From assembly GCA_002841885.1 (NCBI GenBank), contig PHBE01000007.1, forward strand, positions 302,099-366,098: a DNA stretch of 64,000 nucleotides. The letters are read 5' to 3'. Shown here in pieces: positions 54,799-63,000 of this stretch. The notes under the pieces were generated by a model. It was not told where the DNA came from, did not search any database, and worked only from the letters and a program-made list of their open reading frames with translations. Within the stretch, counting starts at the first letter, position 1, and each line of letters starts with the position of its first letter. The position numbers and the translations under genes were made by a program. The DNA comes from Deltaproteobacteria bacterium HGW-Deltaproteobacteria-18 (lineage in GTDB: Bacteria > Desulfobacterota > Desulfovibrionia > Desulfovibrionales > Desulfomicrobiaceae).

Positions 54799-55275
54799 AT
54801 GAATGATACCATAAAGGGAATAATAGCGCAGTTTGTTGACGCGACGAGTTCCGTCCTGAAGACGATGGCGATGACCGACGTCAAAGTGGGTACTCCCTTT
54901 GTCAAGCAACACGCAGGGGCTCAAGGTGATGTGACAGGCGTGATTGGTTTTTCCAATCCAAAAGGCAAAAGCAGGGGGACCATGTCCCTGACCTTCACCA
55001 CTGCATCGGCCTTGGGTATCGTCAGCGCGATGCTTTATGAAGAGCAGCCTGAAATAAACGATGTTGTCACCGATGCAGTCGGCGAATTGACGAACATGAT
55101 ATCCGGACAGGCCCGCAAAGGCCTTGTCGGCATGGGCATGATTTTCGAAGGTGCAATACCTTCCGTGATCACGGGAGCCGGGCATACAATCAGGCATGTA
55201 TCGACAAGCGCCATTTTGGCCATCCCTTTCGAAACGCAGCATGGTGCTCTCATGGTTGAAGTCTGCTTTAGCTGA
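54799..55275 (+). CDS. cheX: CheX-family chemotaxis phosphatase
   Basis: 158 residues from the ATG at 54799. The CheX/CheC/FliY phosphatase motif is visible as VTDAVGELTNMISGQARKGL, with the paired Glu and Asn (E-x2-N) that position water for CheY-P hydrolysis. A single CheX domain fills the protein. In this operon its target may be the stand-alone receiver encoded at 50846. The ribosome site is weak. A terminator overlaps its stop codon. Confidence 0.88.
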   Translation: MNDTIKGIIAQFVDATSSVLKTMAMTDVKVGTPFVKQHAGAQGDVTGVIGFSNPKGKSRGTMSLTFTTASALGIVSAMLYEEQPEINDVVTDAVGELTNMISGQARKGLVGMGMIFEGAIPSVITGAGHTIRHVSTSAILAIPFETQHGALMVEVCFS

Positions 55276-55321
55276 TCGCGCCAGCGCCGCATTTTGGCGG
55301 TTGCGCGATCAATAATCTTTT
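55273..55321 (+). terminator. Terminator after cheX
   Basis: TGATCGCGC (55273-55281) pairs with GCGCGATCA (55303-55311) with additional inner pairing, followed by a T-rich run at 55316-55321. The stop codon of cheX is within the stem. Confidence 0.75.
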
Positions 55322-55330
55322 ACTATCCCC

Positions 55331-55357
55331 AAACCCCGCGAGGGGTTTTATTTTTTT
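55331..55357 (+). terminator. Second terminator-like hairpin, 17 bp before icd
   Basis: AAACCCC (55331-55337) and GGGGTTT (55342-55348) with loop GCGA are followed by TATTTTTTT. It ends only 17 bp before the icd ATG, leaving little space for a promoter between it and the gene, so it may act as an attenuator in the icd leader. Confidence 0.75.
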
Positions 55358-55373
55358 GACCTAGGAGAAAAGT

Positions 55374-56531
55374 ATGAAACGTAAAGTATATTTTATTGAA
55401 GGCGACGGGATTGGAAGGGAAGTCTGGGCAGCCGGTCGGCCAGTTCTCGACAGAGCCGTCGAACTGGCATTCGGGGACGGCCGAGGTTTTGAATGGGTTG
55501 AATTGCTGGCTGGAAAAAAAGCCTTCGAAGAGACAGGTACCTATCTTCCCCAGGAAACCCTGGACACTCTGAAGAGCGCGGATCTGGCCATGAAGGGCCC
55601 CCTTGAGACGCCGGTCGGCAAGGGCTTTCGCAGCCTGAACGTAACCATGCGTCAGACCCTGGATTTGTTCGCATGCATCCGGCCCATTCAGTATTTCAAG
55701 GGCATTGAAAGTCCGGTCAAGCATCCTGAACGCGTCAACATGGTGATTTTCCGCGAGAACACCGAAGATGTCTATGCAGGGATCGAATGGCAGGCCGGTA
55801 GTCCTGAAGCCAGGAAGCTCATTGCGTTCCTGCGTGACGAAATGGGCGCCAATGTGGACGAGCAAAGCGGCATAGGCATCAAGCCGATGACCGCAAAGGG
55901 CTCCAAGAGACTTATCCGTAAGGCGATTCAATTCGCCCTGGATCAGAAACGCGAAAGCGTGACCATGGCCCACAAGGGCAACATCATGAAGTTCACGGAA
56001 GGCGCTTTTCGAAACTGGGGCTATGAGCTTGCCGCAGAGGAGTTTTCCGGAGTGGTCGTTCGGGAGGGTGAGGAGTGTTGCCCCCCCGGCAGGGTTGTGC
56101 TTCAGGACAGAATTGCCGACGCCATGTTCCAGGAAGTGCTCATCAGGCCCGAGAGATACGATGTTATCGCCACTCCGAATCTGAACGGCGATTATCTTTC
56201 CGACGCTCTTGCCGCTCAGGTTGGAGGACTTGGCCTGGCTCCGGGAGTGAACATGAGCGGCGATCTGGCATTTTTCGAGCCCACGCATGGGACCGCCCCC
56301 ACAATTGAGGGGAAAGATCTCGCCAACCCCGGCAGCCTGATCCTCTCGGGCGCGTTGATGCTTGACCATGTGGGATGGAATGAAGCCGCCAATAAAATAC
56401 GCAAAGCCGTTGAATTGGCTATCTCGGAGGGTCGAGTCACTGTTGATCTGGCCGGACAGATGGCCAATGCAAGCCAGGTTGGATGCGTTGAATTCGGTCA
56501 GATTTTGCTTGCCAATCTCGAAAAAGTTTAA
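55374..56531 (+). CDS. icd: Isocitrate dehydrogenase, Icd type
   Basis: 385 residues. Family motifs are EGDGIGREVW, GPLETPVGKGFRSLNVTMRQTLDLFACIRPI with the phosphorylatable-type Ser and substrate arginines, RENTEDVYAGIEW, MAHKGNIMKFTEG with the catalytic Lys, and GTAPTIEGKDLANPGSLILSGALMLDHVGW. It decarboxylates isocitrate to 2-oxoglutarate, mainly for glutamate synthesis in this kind of organism. At the cofactor site, the Lys and Tyr that read NADP in E. coli (GTAPKYAG) are Thr and Ile here, so NADP specificity is doubtful. GGAG precedes the start. Confidence 0.92.
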   Translation: MKRKVYFIEGDGIGREVWAAGRPVLDRAVELAFGDGRGFEWVELLAGKKAFEETGTYLPQETLDTLKSADLAMKGPLETPVGKGFRSLNVTMRQTLDLFACIRPIQYFKGIESPVKHPERVNMVIFRENTEDVYAGIEWQAGSPEARKLIAFLRDEMGANVDEQSGIGIKPMTAKGSKRLIRKAIQFALDQKRESVTMAHKGNIMKFTEGAFRNWGYELAAEEFSGVVVREGEECCPPGRVVLQDRIADAMFQEVLIRPERYDVIATPNLNGDYLSDALAAQVGGLGLAPGVNMSGDLAFFEPTHGTAPTIEGKDLANPGSLILSGALMLDHVGWNEAANKIRKAVELAISEGRVTVDLAGQMANASQVGCVEFGQILLANLEKV

Positions 56532-57343
56532 TGCCAATGATGGTTTGTTGTGTCGCTCTGTGCGCATAACATGCTAATGTTCTTGCATTTTTCTTTGACG
56601 AGCATTGAGATATGGTCGAACATTGTTGTGGAAGAGCGCGAGGACAATGAATTTAATATGGCACGTAGCTTGATTTTGAATCATAATGCCGTGCTTGCCC
56701 AGAGCATCTGTTTTGGCAGGGTTTAATGTTCAAGGGTTTTATGAGCCGCCATTTCGATAACTCTAGTCTTCGCTTCTGTTGCCTTTTTTTGGTTTGAGTT
56801 TTCATTGGTGAGCATATCGGCCGATTTGTTTACAGCGTTTCACAGTAACGTCCGGTTGAGTGGATGTTTTTTTCCGGATCGGCATTGCTTGGTTGGCACA
56901 GGCCCGGTTCTTCAAAAAGAACCGGGCTTTTCTCTTTCAAACGGATATCTCACTGCTTCAGCAGGAAAAAAGCCGGCTTAGATGTTTGACAGTTTAAGCG
57001 ATGATAAAACCGGGAAAATGGAGAGTTTTGAGGAAAGAAAGCAGTTGTCGCGATCTTTTAATTCGGAGCAGAAAGCTTAATTGCGAGTGATTTGGTTCGT
57101 TCGTTACGTATCGATAAAAATATCAGATGGTGTTATGGCGTTGACTTTTGCGCAGGTGGACAGAATGAATTTTGTTTGTGACGATGGATTAAGTTTCAAA
57201 AGGCAGAGAGATGATTATTTTGTTCACTGTTTTTCAACGCATTATTTCTTGCATGGACTGAATGTTTTGTGCTAATAAATTAACTATCGACGAGTAAATG
57301 CAGGGTTTTGGGTGAAGAAAAAAACCGTTGAGGATATAACGCT
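56532..57343. other. Long intergenic region with an isolated terminator
   Basis: About 810 bp between icd and pilM with no convincing protein gene; a 64-codon frame at 57081-57275 has no motif or good ribosome site. A strong terminator (56902-56930) stands 370 bp past icd. It may end a small RNA transcribed from the 56550-56900 interval, or a long icd 3' UTR. The pilM promoter should lie near 57200-57320. Confidence 0.35.
56902..56930 (+). terminator. Isolated terminator, 11-bp perfect stem
   Basis: GCCCGGTTCTT (56902-56912) pairs with AAGAACCGGGC (56917-56927), followed by TTTTCTCTTT. Confidence 0.9.
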
Positions 57344-58396
57344 GTGAAAAAATTAGGTTTTTTTTCTAAGAAAAATGCCGGCGTCGGTTTGGATCTTGGA
57401 AGCGAATGGTTGAAAATGGTAAAGATTCGGCCGGGAAAAGGTGATTTTATTCTGGAAAGTATTTCCAGAAGTCCATGGCAACCTGGTGACCTTGACAATA
57501 ATTCGGCAACGGCAAAAAAAATCGCAGGACTTTGGTCGCAGCTTCTGCTCAAGGAGCAGGTTGTCGCTTCGTCAATGGCGGGGCATGCGGTTATCGTCAA
57601 ACGTGTCACTTTCGAGTCTGATTCACCCAAGACTTTGGGAGACACTGTCCACAAAGACGCACGTCAGTACATTCCTTTCGATATCAACGATGTTTACCTC
57701 GATTTTCAAATTCTAGGCCCTGGCGCAAAAGAGAAGAGCTACGACGTTTTGCTTGTGGCCAGCAAGAAAAAGGTTGTGCAGAACTTGAGCGACGTGATCA
57801 CCCAGTCCGGTCTGTCTCTCTCTGTGATCGATGTCGATTCTTTTGCGATATGCAACAGTTTCGAATACAACTACCCTGAGCTTCAGGACAAGCCTGTTTA
57901 TCTCCTGGATATTGGTGGTGCGCAGAGCGTATTTTGCATTTATCACAATGCACAGCCAGTATTTTTGCGCGAAGTGTCGTTTGGCGGACGGGTAGTTACT
58001 GAATCGCTGGCATCCATTCTCAACTTGAAAAGGATGGAAGCTGAGAAGATCAAGTTGGGCGGCAAGGACAACCTTGACGACAAGAATGCCAAGGCCGTTG
58101 CCGACGCCGTGAACAAGACTTTCAAGAATTGGTGTGACGAACTGAAGCGCCTTATAGGGTTCTACCATTCATCTTCAAGCAATGTCGTGCCTGCAGAGTC
58201 GCTTTATCTTTCTGGTGGCGGGGCTTTGTTTGGTGGACTCAAGGATGTTTTTCAGAACGAACTTGGTTTGGATGTTCAGTATCACAATCCGTTCCGGAAA
58301 ATTTTTGTCGACAGGAATTCTTTTCAAAAAGAATACCTTGAAGAAATAGGCCCGCAAATGGTTGTTCCTTTTGGCCTTGCCTTGAGAGCAATATAA
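57344..58396 (+). CDS. pilM: Type IV pilus inner-membrane platform protein PilM
   Basis: 350 residues from a GTG start (GAGG about ten bases upstream). It has the actin-like PilM fold: VGLDLGSEWLKMVKI (phosphate 1 loop), VSFESDSPKTLGDTVHKDARQYIPFDINDVYLDF, VYLLDIGGAQSVFCIYHNAQPVFLREVSFGG and LYLSGGGALFGGLKDVFQNEL (ATP-binding). In type IV pili PilM sits in the cytoplasm and binds the N-terminal tail of PilN, linking the motor to the PilNOP alignment complex. It heads pilMNOPQ. Confidence 0.93.
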   Translation: MKKLGFFSKKNAGVGLDLGSEWLKMVKIRPGKGDFILESISRSPWQPGDLDNNSATAKKIAGLWSQLLLKEQVVASSMAGHAVIVKRVTFESDSPKTLGDTVHKDARQYIPFDINDVYLDFQILGPGAKEKSYDVLLVASKKKVVQNLSDVITQSGLSLSVIDVDSFAICNSFEYNYPELQDKPVYLLDIGGAQSVFCIYHNAQPVFLREVSFGGRVVTESLASILNLKRMEAEKIKLGGKDNLDDKNAKAVADAVNKTFKNWCDELKRLIGFYHSSSSNVVPAESLYLSGGGALFGGLKDVFQNELGLDVQYHNPFRKIFVDRNSFQKEYLEEIGPQMVVPFGLALRAI

Positions 58397-58411
58397 TATT
58401 GGAAGCCAGCT

Positions 58412-58996
58412 ATGATCAAAATTAATTTACTTCCTCAGCAAAAGCGAACAAAATCAACAAATATTGAAAAAAGCTTTGTTTTTTTCGTGTTTGGAGTGCT
58501 TCTGGTGCTTGGGTCCGTTTTTGCCGTAGACTATTATTTTTCCGCTCAGCTTGCTGATTTGAATGCGTCCGTGTCCCAAAAAACGCAGACTAAGACGCTT
58601 TTGGAAAAAGAGGTCGCCAAGGTCAACCAGACCATGCAGGAACTTCAGGATATCGAAGGAAGAATCAAGATCATCAAGCAGGTGCGTCTTCGTCAGGGCT
58701 TGCCCGTCAAGTACATCGATGAGGTTGTCACCAATATTCCGCAGAACAAATTGTGGGTCGAAAAGTTCAATGTTGATGCCAGTGGTAACATTGCACTCAC
58801 TGGAGTGGCCTTGGACAATCAGGCTTTTGTCAGCTTCGTTGAAAGGCTTCGTCTGTCGAAATATATAGCCAGTGTGGACACACGAAGAACGTCCCGCCGT
58901 GAAATTGACGGGCTTGGACTGGTTTCTTTCGAGTGTTCCGTCAAGGCCCAGGAGTATTTCGAGAACACAAGTACGAATGGAACAACAAATGGATAA
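58412..58996 (+). CDS. pilN: Type IV pilus assembly protein PilN
   Basis: 194 residues. The first residues IKINLLPQQKR are the conserved PilN peptide that inserts into PilM. One membrane helix follows (VFFVFGVLLVLGSVFAVDYYF), then a coiled-coil stretch (LNASVSQKTQTKTLLEKEVAKVNQTMQELQDIEGRIKIIKQVR) and the periplasmic ferredoxin-like domain. It dimerises with PilO to align the secretin with the inner-membrane machinery. It starts 15 bp after pilM and overlaps pilO by 8 bp. Confidence 0.92.
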   Translation: MIKINLLPQQKRTKSTNIEKSFVFFVFGVLLVLGSVFAVDYYFSAQLADLNASVSQKTQTKTLLEKEVAKVNQTMQELQDIEGRIKIIKQVRLRQGLPVKYIDEVVTNIPQNKLWVEKFNVDASGNIALTGVALDNQAFVSFVERLRLSKYIASVDTRRTSRREIDGLGLVSFECSVKAQEYFENTSTNGTTNG

Positions 58997-59621
58997 ATCT
59001 ACAGTTTCCAAAAAATTTGCGGAATTGTCATCCCTGCAACTGATCCTGATACTGCTCGGGTTGGCGGGGTTGGTTTACGGGGCATATTGGTACTTTGTCC
59101 TCGATGGCAAACTGACCCAGATCGCCAAAGCCGGGCAAACCATAGAGAAACTCGACAAGGATATCGCCCTTTACCGAGCACAGGTAGCCAAACTGCCGGA
59201 ATTGGAACGTAGCTTGTCCTTGCGGAAAAAGGAGCTCTATTACGCCAAGACTCTGCTTCCCGAAGATGCCCGAGCCCTTGAGATGCTACTCGCCTCATTT
59301 GAAAAATTGGGCCGCGACGAAAATGTCGAGTTTATACTTTTTCAACCCGGCGCAGAACAAATCCAGGAATTTTACGCAACCCGTTCGGTCCAGTTGCAAA
59401 TCAGCGGGACATTCCATCGCCTTGTTACGTATTTCGACCGGCTTTCTCGTCTCGATCGGCTTGTAACCATTCAAAACATCACTTTTTCGCCAGTCTCTGA
59501 TTTTTCTCCGACGGAAAAGTATCTGAATACCAGTCTTGTTCTTCAGGTCTACCGGGCTCTTACAGCGGCTGAAATTGAGGCTCGAGAAGCGCAAAAAAAG
59601 CAAAATAAGAAAAAAAAGTGA
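58989..59621 (+). CDS. pilO: Type IV pilus assembly protein PilO
   Basis: 210 residues from the ATG at 58989; an ATG four codons earlier (58977) is also possible. A single membrane helix (LQLILILLGLAGLVYGAYWYFVL) is followed by coiled coil (QIAKAGQTIEKLDKDIALYRAQVAKLPELERSLSLRKKELYYAKTLLP) and the globular PilO domain with LQISGTFHRLVTYFDRLSRLDRLVTIQNI. The C-terminus is a highly charged Lys-rich tail. It overlaps pilN and is followed by pilP after 10 bp. Confidence 0.92.
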   Translation: MDKSTVSKKFAELSSLQLILILLGLAGLVYGAYWYFVLDGKLTQIAKAGQTIEKLDKDIALYRAQVAKLPELERSLSLRKKELYYAKTLLPEDARALEMLLASFEKLGRDENVEFILFQPGAEQIQEFYATRSVQLQISGTFHRLVTYFDRLSRLDRLVTIQNITFSPVSDFSPTEKYLNTSLVLQVYRALTAAEIEAREAQKKQNKKKK

Positions 59622-59631
59622 ATGAGACGCC

Positions 59632-60123
59632 ATGAAAGTACACATTTTGATCCTGACAGCTTTGTTTTTTCTCTGTGCGCCTGTGTTTGCCGCCGAGGGA
59701 ACGACGGATGGGTCCGGTCAGGAATTCCCGGACTGGATAACGTCCCAGAATCCCCCTTATGAAGCAAAGGGCAAAATTGATCCGTTCGTGTCGTTTGTGA
59801 AGATTCGCGAGTACGAACTCATGCAGGCTGCCAAAAAGGCAAAAATCGAGAAAAAGGCGGCCACGCCGCTGGAAACGGTCGATGTTCGAAGCTTGAAGCT
59901 CATTGGAATTATAAACAAGATGGGTGGAAATGCCATGGCGATGGTTGAACTGCCGGACGGCAAAGGGTATTTGATCCGCCCCGGCATGACAATTGGACTA
60001 TATGATGGCGTGGTCACTTCTATAGGAAATGAGGTGCTTGTCGTCGAAGAAGATGTCATCGATGTTTTTGGTGAAGCAAAAAAGCGAATAATTAATTTAA
60101 GATTGCGGCAAGAGAAGGAGTAG
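59632..60123 (+). CDS. pilP: Type IV pilus assembly protein PilP
   Basis: 163 residues. A signal peptide (KVHILILTALFFLCAPVFA) without a lipobox cysteine precedes KGKIDPFVSF, the N-terminal PilP element that binds PilNO. The beta domain (SLKLIGIINKMGGNAMAMVELPDGKGYLIRPGMTIGLYDGVVTSIGNEVLVVEE) contacts the secretin. Most PilP proteins are lipoproteins, so the plain signal peptide is a small deviation. It lies between pilO and pilQ with 6-10 bp gaps. Confidence 0.9.
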   Translation: MKVHILILTALFFLCAPVFAAEGTTDGSGQEFPDWITSQNPPYEAKGKIDPFVSFVKIREYELMQAAKKAKIEKKAATPLETVDVRSLKLIGIINKMGGNAMAMVELPDGKGYLIRPGMTIGLYDGVVTSIGNEVLVVEEDVIDVFGEAKKRIINLRLRQEKE

Positions 60124-60129
60124 GGTGCT

Positions 60130-62211
60130 ATGAAGATCTTCAGAGCGATATCTGGATTTTTATTTTTTGGTTGTATCGTTGTGCTGACTTCATGCGCAAC
60201 GCACTCTAAGCCTGCCAACATGGATACAGGTGGTGCGACGGATGTACCTGTTCAAAATCTCCCGACAGTGGTTGTGTCCGAGGCCCTTGGGAAAACGATC
60301 ATTGACATGCCACTGGATGCCAACACGCAGATTTATGCCGATCATGATTCCGATAAAAATATCAAGGTCTTGTTTACTCCGCCTGTCACTGATTTCGAAC
60401 TGCCGGTGAATGTGACTTCTCTCGTCAGTGAAATTCAAAAAGACATGGATGGAGAAAAAGTCAAATCCCTGAATATTTTTCTGAATGAAAACAGCAAATT
60501 TCTTCTTTCAAAACAATCAGACACTCTTGGCCGCTTGATGCTTGTATCTGACGACACGTCAGTTCCTCAACTTCCGTCGAATTATATCACCTCACTGAAT
60601 TTCAAACCCAAGAATGATTCTCTGCAGGTCGTCACGTATTCGAGCCTGCCTTTTGAGGTGACTCCCGGGCAAGACGGTGATTTCAAACTGACTTTCCGCA
60701 AAGTTCAATTTCAGGACACGTTGTTAAAAAAATACGACGTGACCAAACTCGGCTCTTCGGTTGATTATGTCACCGCGATTAACGGCAATGACGGGAACGC
60801 TTATCTTTTGTTCGCCGGTGCGAAGAACCCCGCCTTGTCCGTGCTGCGCAAAGGTGATGAAACACATATCCTGGTAAAGGGTAAAAGCTCGCAGGCGGCA
60901 CAAGGTGACGTTGCAAGTGTCCAAGCACCGGATACTGCCGAAGCCCTTGCCGATACGGCGAGTGAGATTCAGGAGCTCAACACCCTCTTTCCGGGCATGA
61001 AAGAGCGATACACTGGCGAGCGGATATCCATCGATTTACAGGATGCTGACGTCGAGCATGTGCTGCGTCTCATTTCTGAAATCAGCGGCTATAATCTCAT
61101 TCTTGATGACGGCATTACCGGAAAAATCTCTCTCAAGCTCGTTGATATCCCCTGGGATCAGGCTCTTGACCTGGTGCTTCTGCAAAGAGGGCTTGGCATG
61201 GTCATAAAGGGCAACATCATGCGCATCGCTTCGATCACCAAACTCGAAGCTGAGCGTGTCCAGTTGCAGAAAGCCCGGGAGGCCGCAATTCAGGCGCAGG
61301 TCAGCATGCAGAATCTTGCTCCGCTCAAGACCGAGTACATGCAGATCAACTACAACACCGCCGCCGAGTTTGAAGGCAAGGTCAAGACGATGTTGACCGG
61401 GCGAGGTTCGGTGTCCTCAGACCCACGCACAAACATTCTTATAGTCACCGATACTGAAGATACACTGAAACGTGTGGACAGTTTCATCAAGAAACTTGAC
61501 CGCGCCGAGCGTCAGGTCATGATCGAAGCGCGACTTGTTTACGCCACAGACGAATTTCAGAGAAGTCTTGGCGTCAAATGGGGCACGACTTACAATACCG
61601 AGACCGCAGAGAATCTTCCCAATGAGCAGTGGCGAGGCAATTTTGCTTCTACAGGCCTCAACGCTATCAATACCGTTAACGGGATCACACTCGGCGGAAC
61701 AATTGGTAAATATCTTGGAGAAGATTTGTTCACTCTCGATGCTGCGCTGCAACTTGGTGAAACAAAAAATCTGGTCAAGACAATCTCTTCGCCCCGCATT
61801 CTCACGCTGAACAACAACAGGGCCGAAATTCAGCAGGGCACCAAGCTTGCCACCGCAACGGAGTCGGAGAGTGGCGGCACCACGACCGAGTATGAGGAAG
61901 CGGTTCTCAAGATCTCCGTTTTGCCGCAGATCACCCCTGACAACAAACTTATTCTGGATCTTGAAATCAGCGATGACAGCCCCAAGAGCGATGGCCGCGA
62001 CATTGATACCAAGCAGACCAAGACCAAGATGATGGTCAGTGATCGTGAGACCATCGTCATCGGTGGTGTGCAGAAAACCACGGAAACCAGTGGTACGAAT
62101 CAGATCCCCGGTTTGGGTGATGTCCCTGGTCTGGGTTGGCTTTTCAAGAATACCTATGATGCCAAGAACAAGGCCGAACTCCTGATCTTCATTCAGCCTC
62201 GCATCATGTAG
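60130..62211 (+). CDS. pilQ: Type IV pilus secretin PilQ
   Basis: 693 residues with a lipoprotein-type signal (SGFLFFGCIVVLTSC). After a long AMIN-like N-terminal region, an STN domain (ISIDLQDADVEHVLRLISEISGYNLILDDGITGKISLKL) and a secretin N0/N1 module (YNTAAEFEGKVKTMLTGRGSVSSDPRTNILIVTDTEDTLKRVDSFIKKLD) lead to the secretin barrel (GVKWGTTYN, LVKTISSPRILTLNNNRAEIQQG, VLPQITPDNKLILDLEI, ETIVIGGVQKTTE, PGLGDVPGLGWLFKNT). It forms the outer-membrane gate through which the pilus extends. It ends the operon at a strong bidirectional terminator. Confidence 0.95.
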   Translation: MKIFRAISGFLFFGCIVVLTSCATHSKPANMDTGGATDVPVQNLPTVVVSEALGKTIIDMPLDANTQIYADHDSDKNIKVLFTPPVTDFELPVNVTSLVSEIQKDMDGEKVKSLNIFLNENSKFLLSKQSDTLGRLMLVSDDTSVPQLPSNYITSLNFKPKNDSLQVVTYSSLPFEVTPGQDGDFKLTFRKVQFQDTLLKKYDVTKLGSSVDYVTAINGNDGNAYLLFAGAKNPALSVLRKGDETHILVKGKSSQAAQGDVASVQAPDTAEALADTASEIQELNTLFPGMKERYTGERISIDLQDADVEHVLRLISEISGYNLILDDGITGKISLKLVDIPWDQALDLVLLQRGLGMVIKGNIMRIASITKLEAERVQLQKAREAAIQAQVSMQNLAPLKTEYMQINYNTAAEFEGKVKTMLTGRGSVSSDPRTNILIVTDTEDTLKRVDSFIKKLDRAERQVMIEARLVYATDEFQRSLGVKWGTTYNTETAENLPNEQWRGNFASTGLNAINTVNGITLGGTIGKYLGEDLFTLDAALQLGETKNLVKTISSPRILTLNNNRAEIQQGTKLATATESESGGTTTEYEEAVLKISVLPQITPDNKLILDLEISDDSPKSDGRDIDTKQTKTKMMVSDRETIVIGGVQKTTETSGTNQIPGLGDVPGLGWLFKNTYDAKNKAELLIFIQPRIM

Positions 62212-62221
62212 TCGCTCCCTG

Positions 62222-62279
62222 TCAGCACATAAAAACAAAGGCCGCTTGTCACCAAGCGGCCTTTGTTTTTATGTGCTGA
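62222..62279. terminator. Bidirectional terminator with 27-bp perfect stem
   Basis: Positions 62222-62248 pair without mismatch with 62253-62279 around the loop TCAC. The GC-rich core (GGCCGCTTG) is flanked by A/T tracts, giving a T run on either strand. It sits between convergent pilQ and the GntR gene. Confidence 0.95.
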
Positions 62280-62314
62280 ATACAAATGACAGAATTCGGC
62301 AGAATGCGTTCAAG

Positions 62315-62977
62315 CTATTTTTTTTCTGGGAATAATTCGTCGGTATCGAAGTAATGACCGCGAACACAGTTCGCATAGGCGTTGACGTCAGCGGATGCGA
62401 TGGCTTCGTACATGGTTTGATGCTTTACGATTTGGTTTTGCAGCAGGGACGCAGCATGGTCGTAGTAAACCGCGATATAGGTCCAGTAATAATTTCCGAG
62501 TGAATTCCAGGCTTTCTCAAGTGATTCGCTGTGGGCTGCCTTCACGATGGCAAGATGAAATGCCATGTCATGTTTGCGCATGTTTTTTGAATCGTTTTTG
62601 TCCACGCATATTTTCATGTTGTCGACGCAGCTCTTCAAAAAAGCAAGATCGAGATACTTGGATCCGTGTTTGACAATGCTCCATCTGACAGCCAGGGCCT
62701 CAATTTCCGTGCGGACATCATAGTAATCATTGAGTTGGTCCTTGGTAAGAGTCCTTATGCGGGTACCTTTGTAGGGTTCCGTCTCCAAAACTCCCTGTGC
62801 GATTAGGTCGCGTATCGCCTCTCGTACCGCTCCCTGACTGATGGATAGCTCCCTTGCCAATTTTGATTCGACTATCTTGTCCCCCGGGTTGAGATCGCCT
62901 TTAAGGATGGATTCCATAAGGTATTCTGCAACATCGTCTCGCAAAACTCTTCTTTTAAGCAAATTTTTTGTTTCCAT
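62315..62977 (-). CDS. GntR-family regulator, FadR/FCD subfamily
   Basis: 220 residues. The winged HTH (DDVAEYLMESILKGDLNPGDKIVESKLARELSISQGAVREAIRDLIAQGVLETEPYKGTRI) is followed by a helical FCD ligand domain with the usual metal-binding histidines (HDMAFHLAIVKAAHSESLEKAWNSL, and H in IVKHQTMYEAIASADVNAYANCVRGHYFDT). FCD regulators sense carboxylic acids in sugar-acid or organic-acid catabolism. No catabolic gene is next to it on this side, so its target is unknown; the operon it regulates might lie elsewhere or beyond the window. Confidence 0.9.
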   Translation of the reverse strand: METKNLLKRRVLRDDVAEYLMESILKGDLNPGDKIVESKLARELSISQGAVREAIRDLIAQGVLETEPYKGTRIRTLTKDQLNDYYDVRTEIEALAVRWSIVKHGSKYLDLAFLKSCVDNMKICVDKNDSKNMRKHDMAFHLAIVKAAHSESLEKAWNSLGNYYWTYIAVYYDHAASLLQNQIVKHQTMYEAIASADVNAYANCVRGHYFDTDELFPEKK

Positions 62978-63000
62978 TAGTATATCCTTTAGAAATATAA

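Noticed and set aside
57081..57275. 64-codon plus-strand frame before pilM
   Set aside because: No ribosome site, no motif, and AT-rich promoter-like composition.
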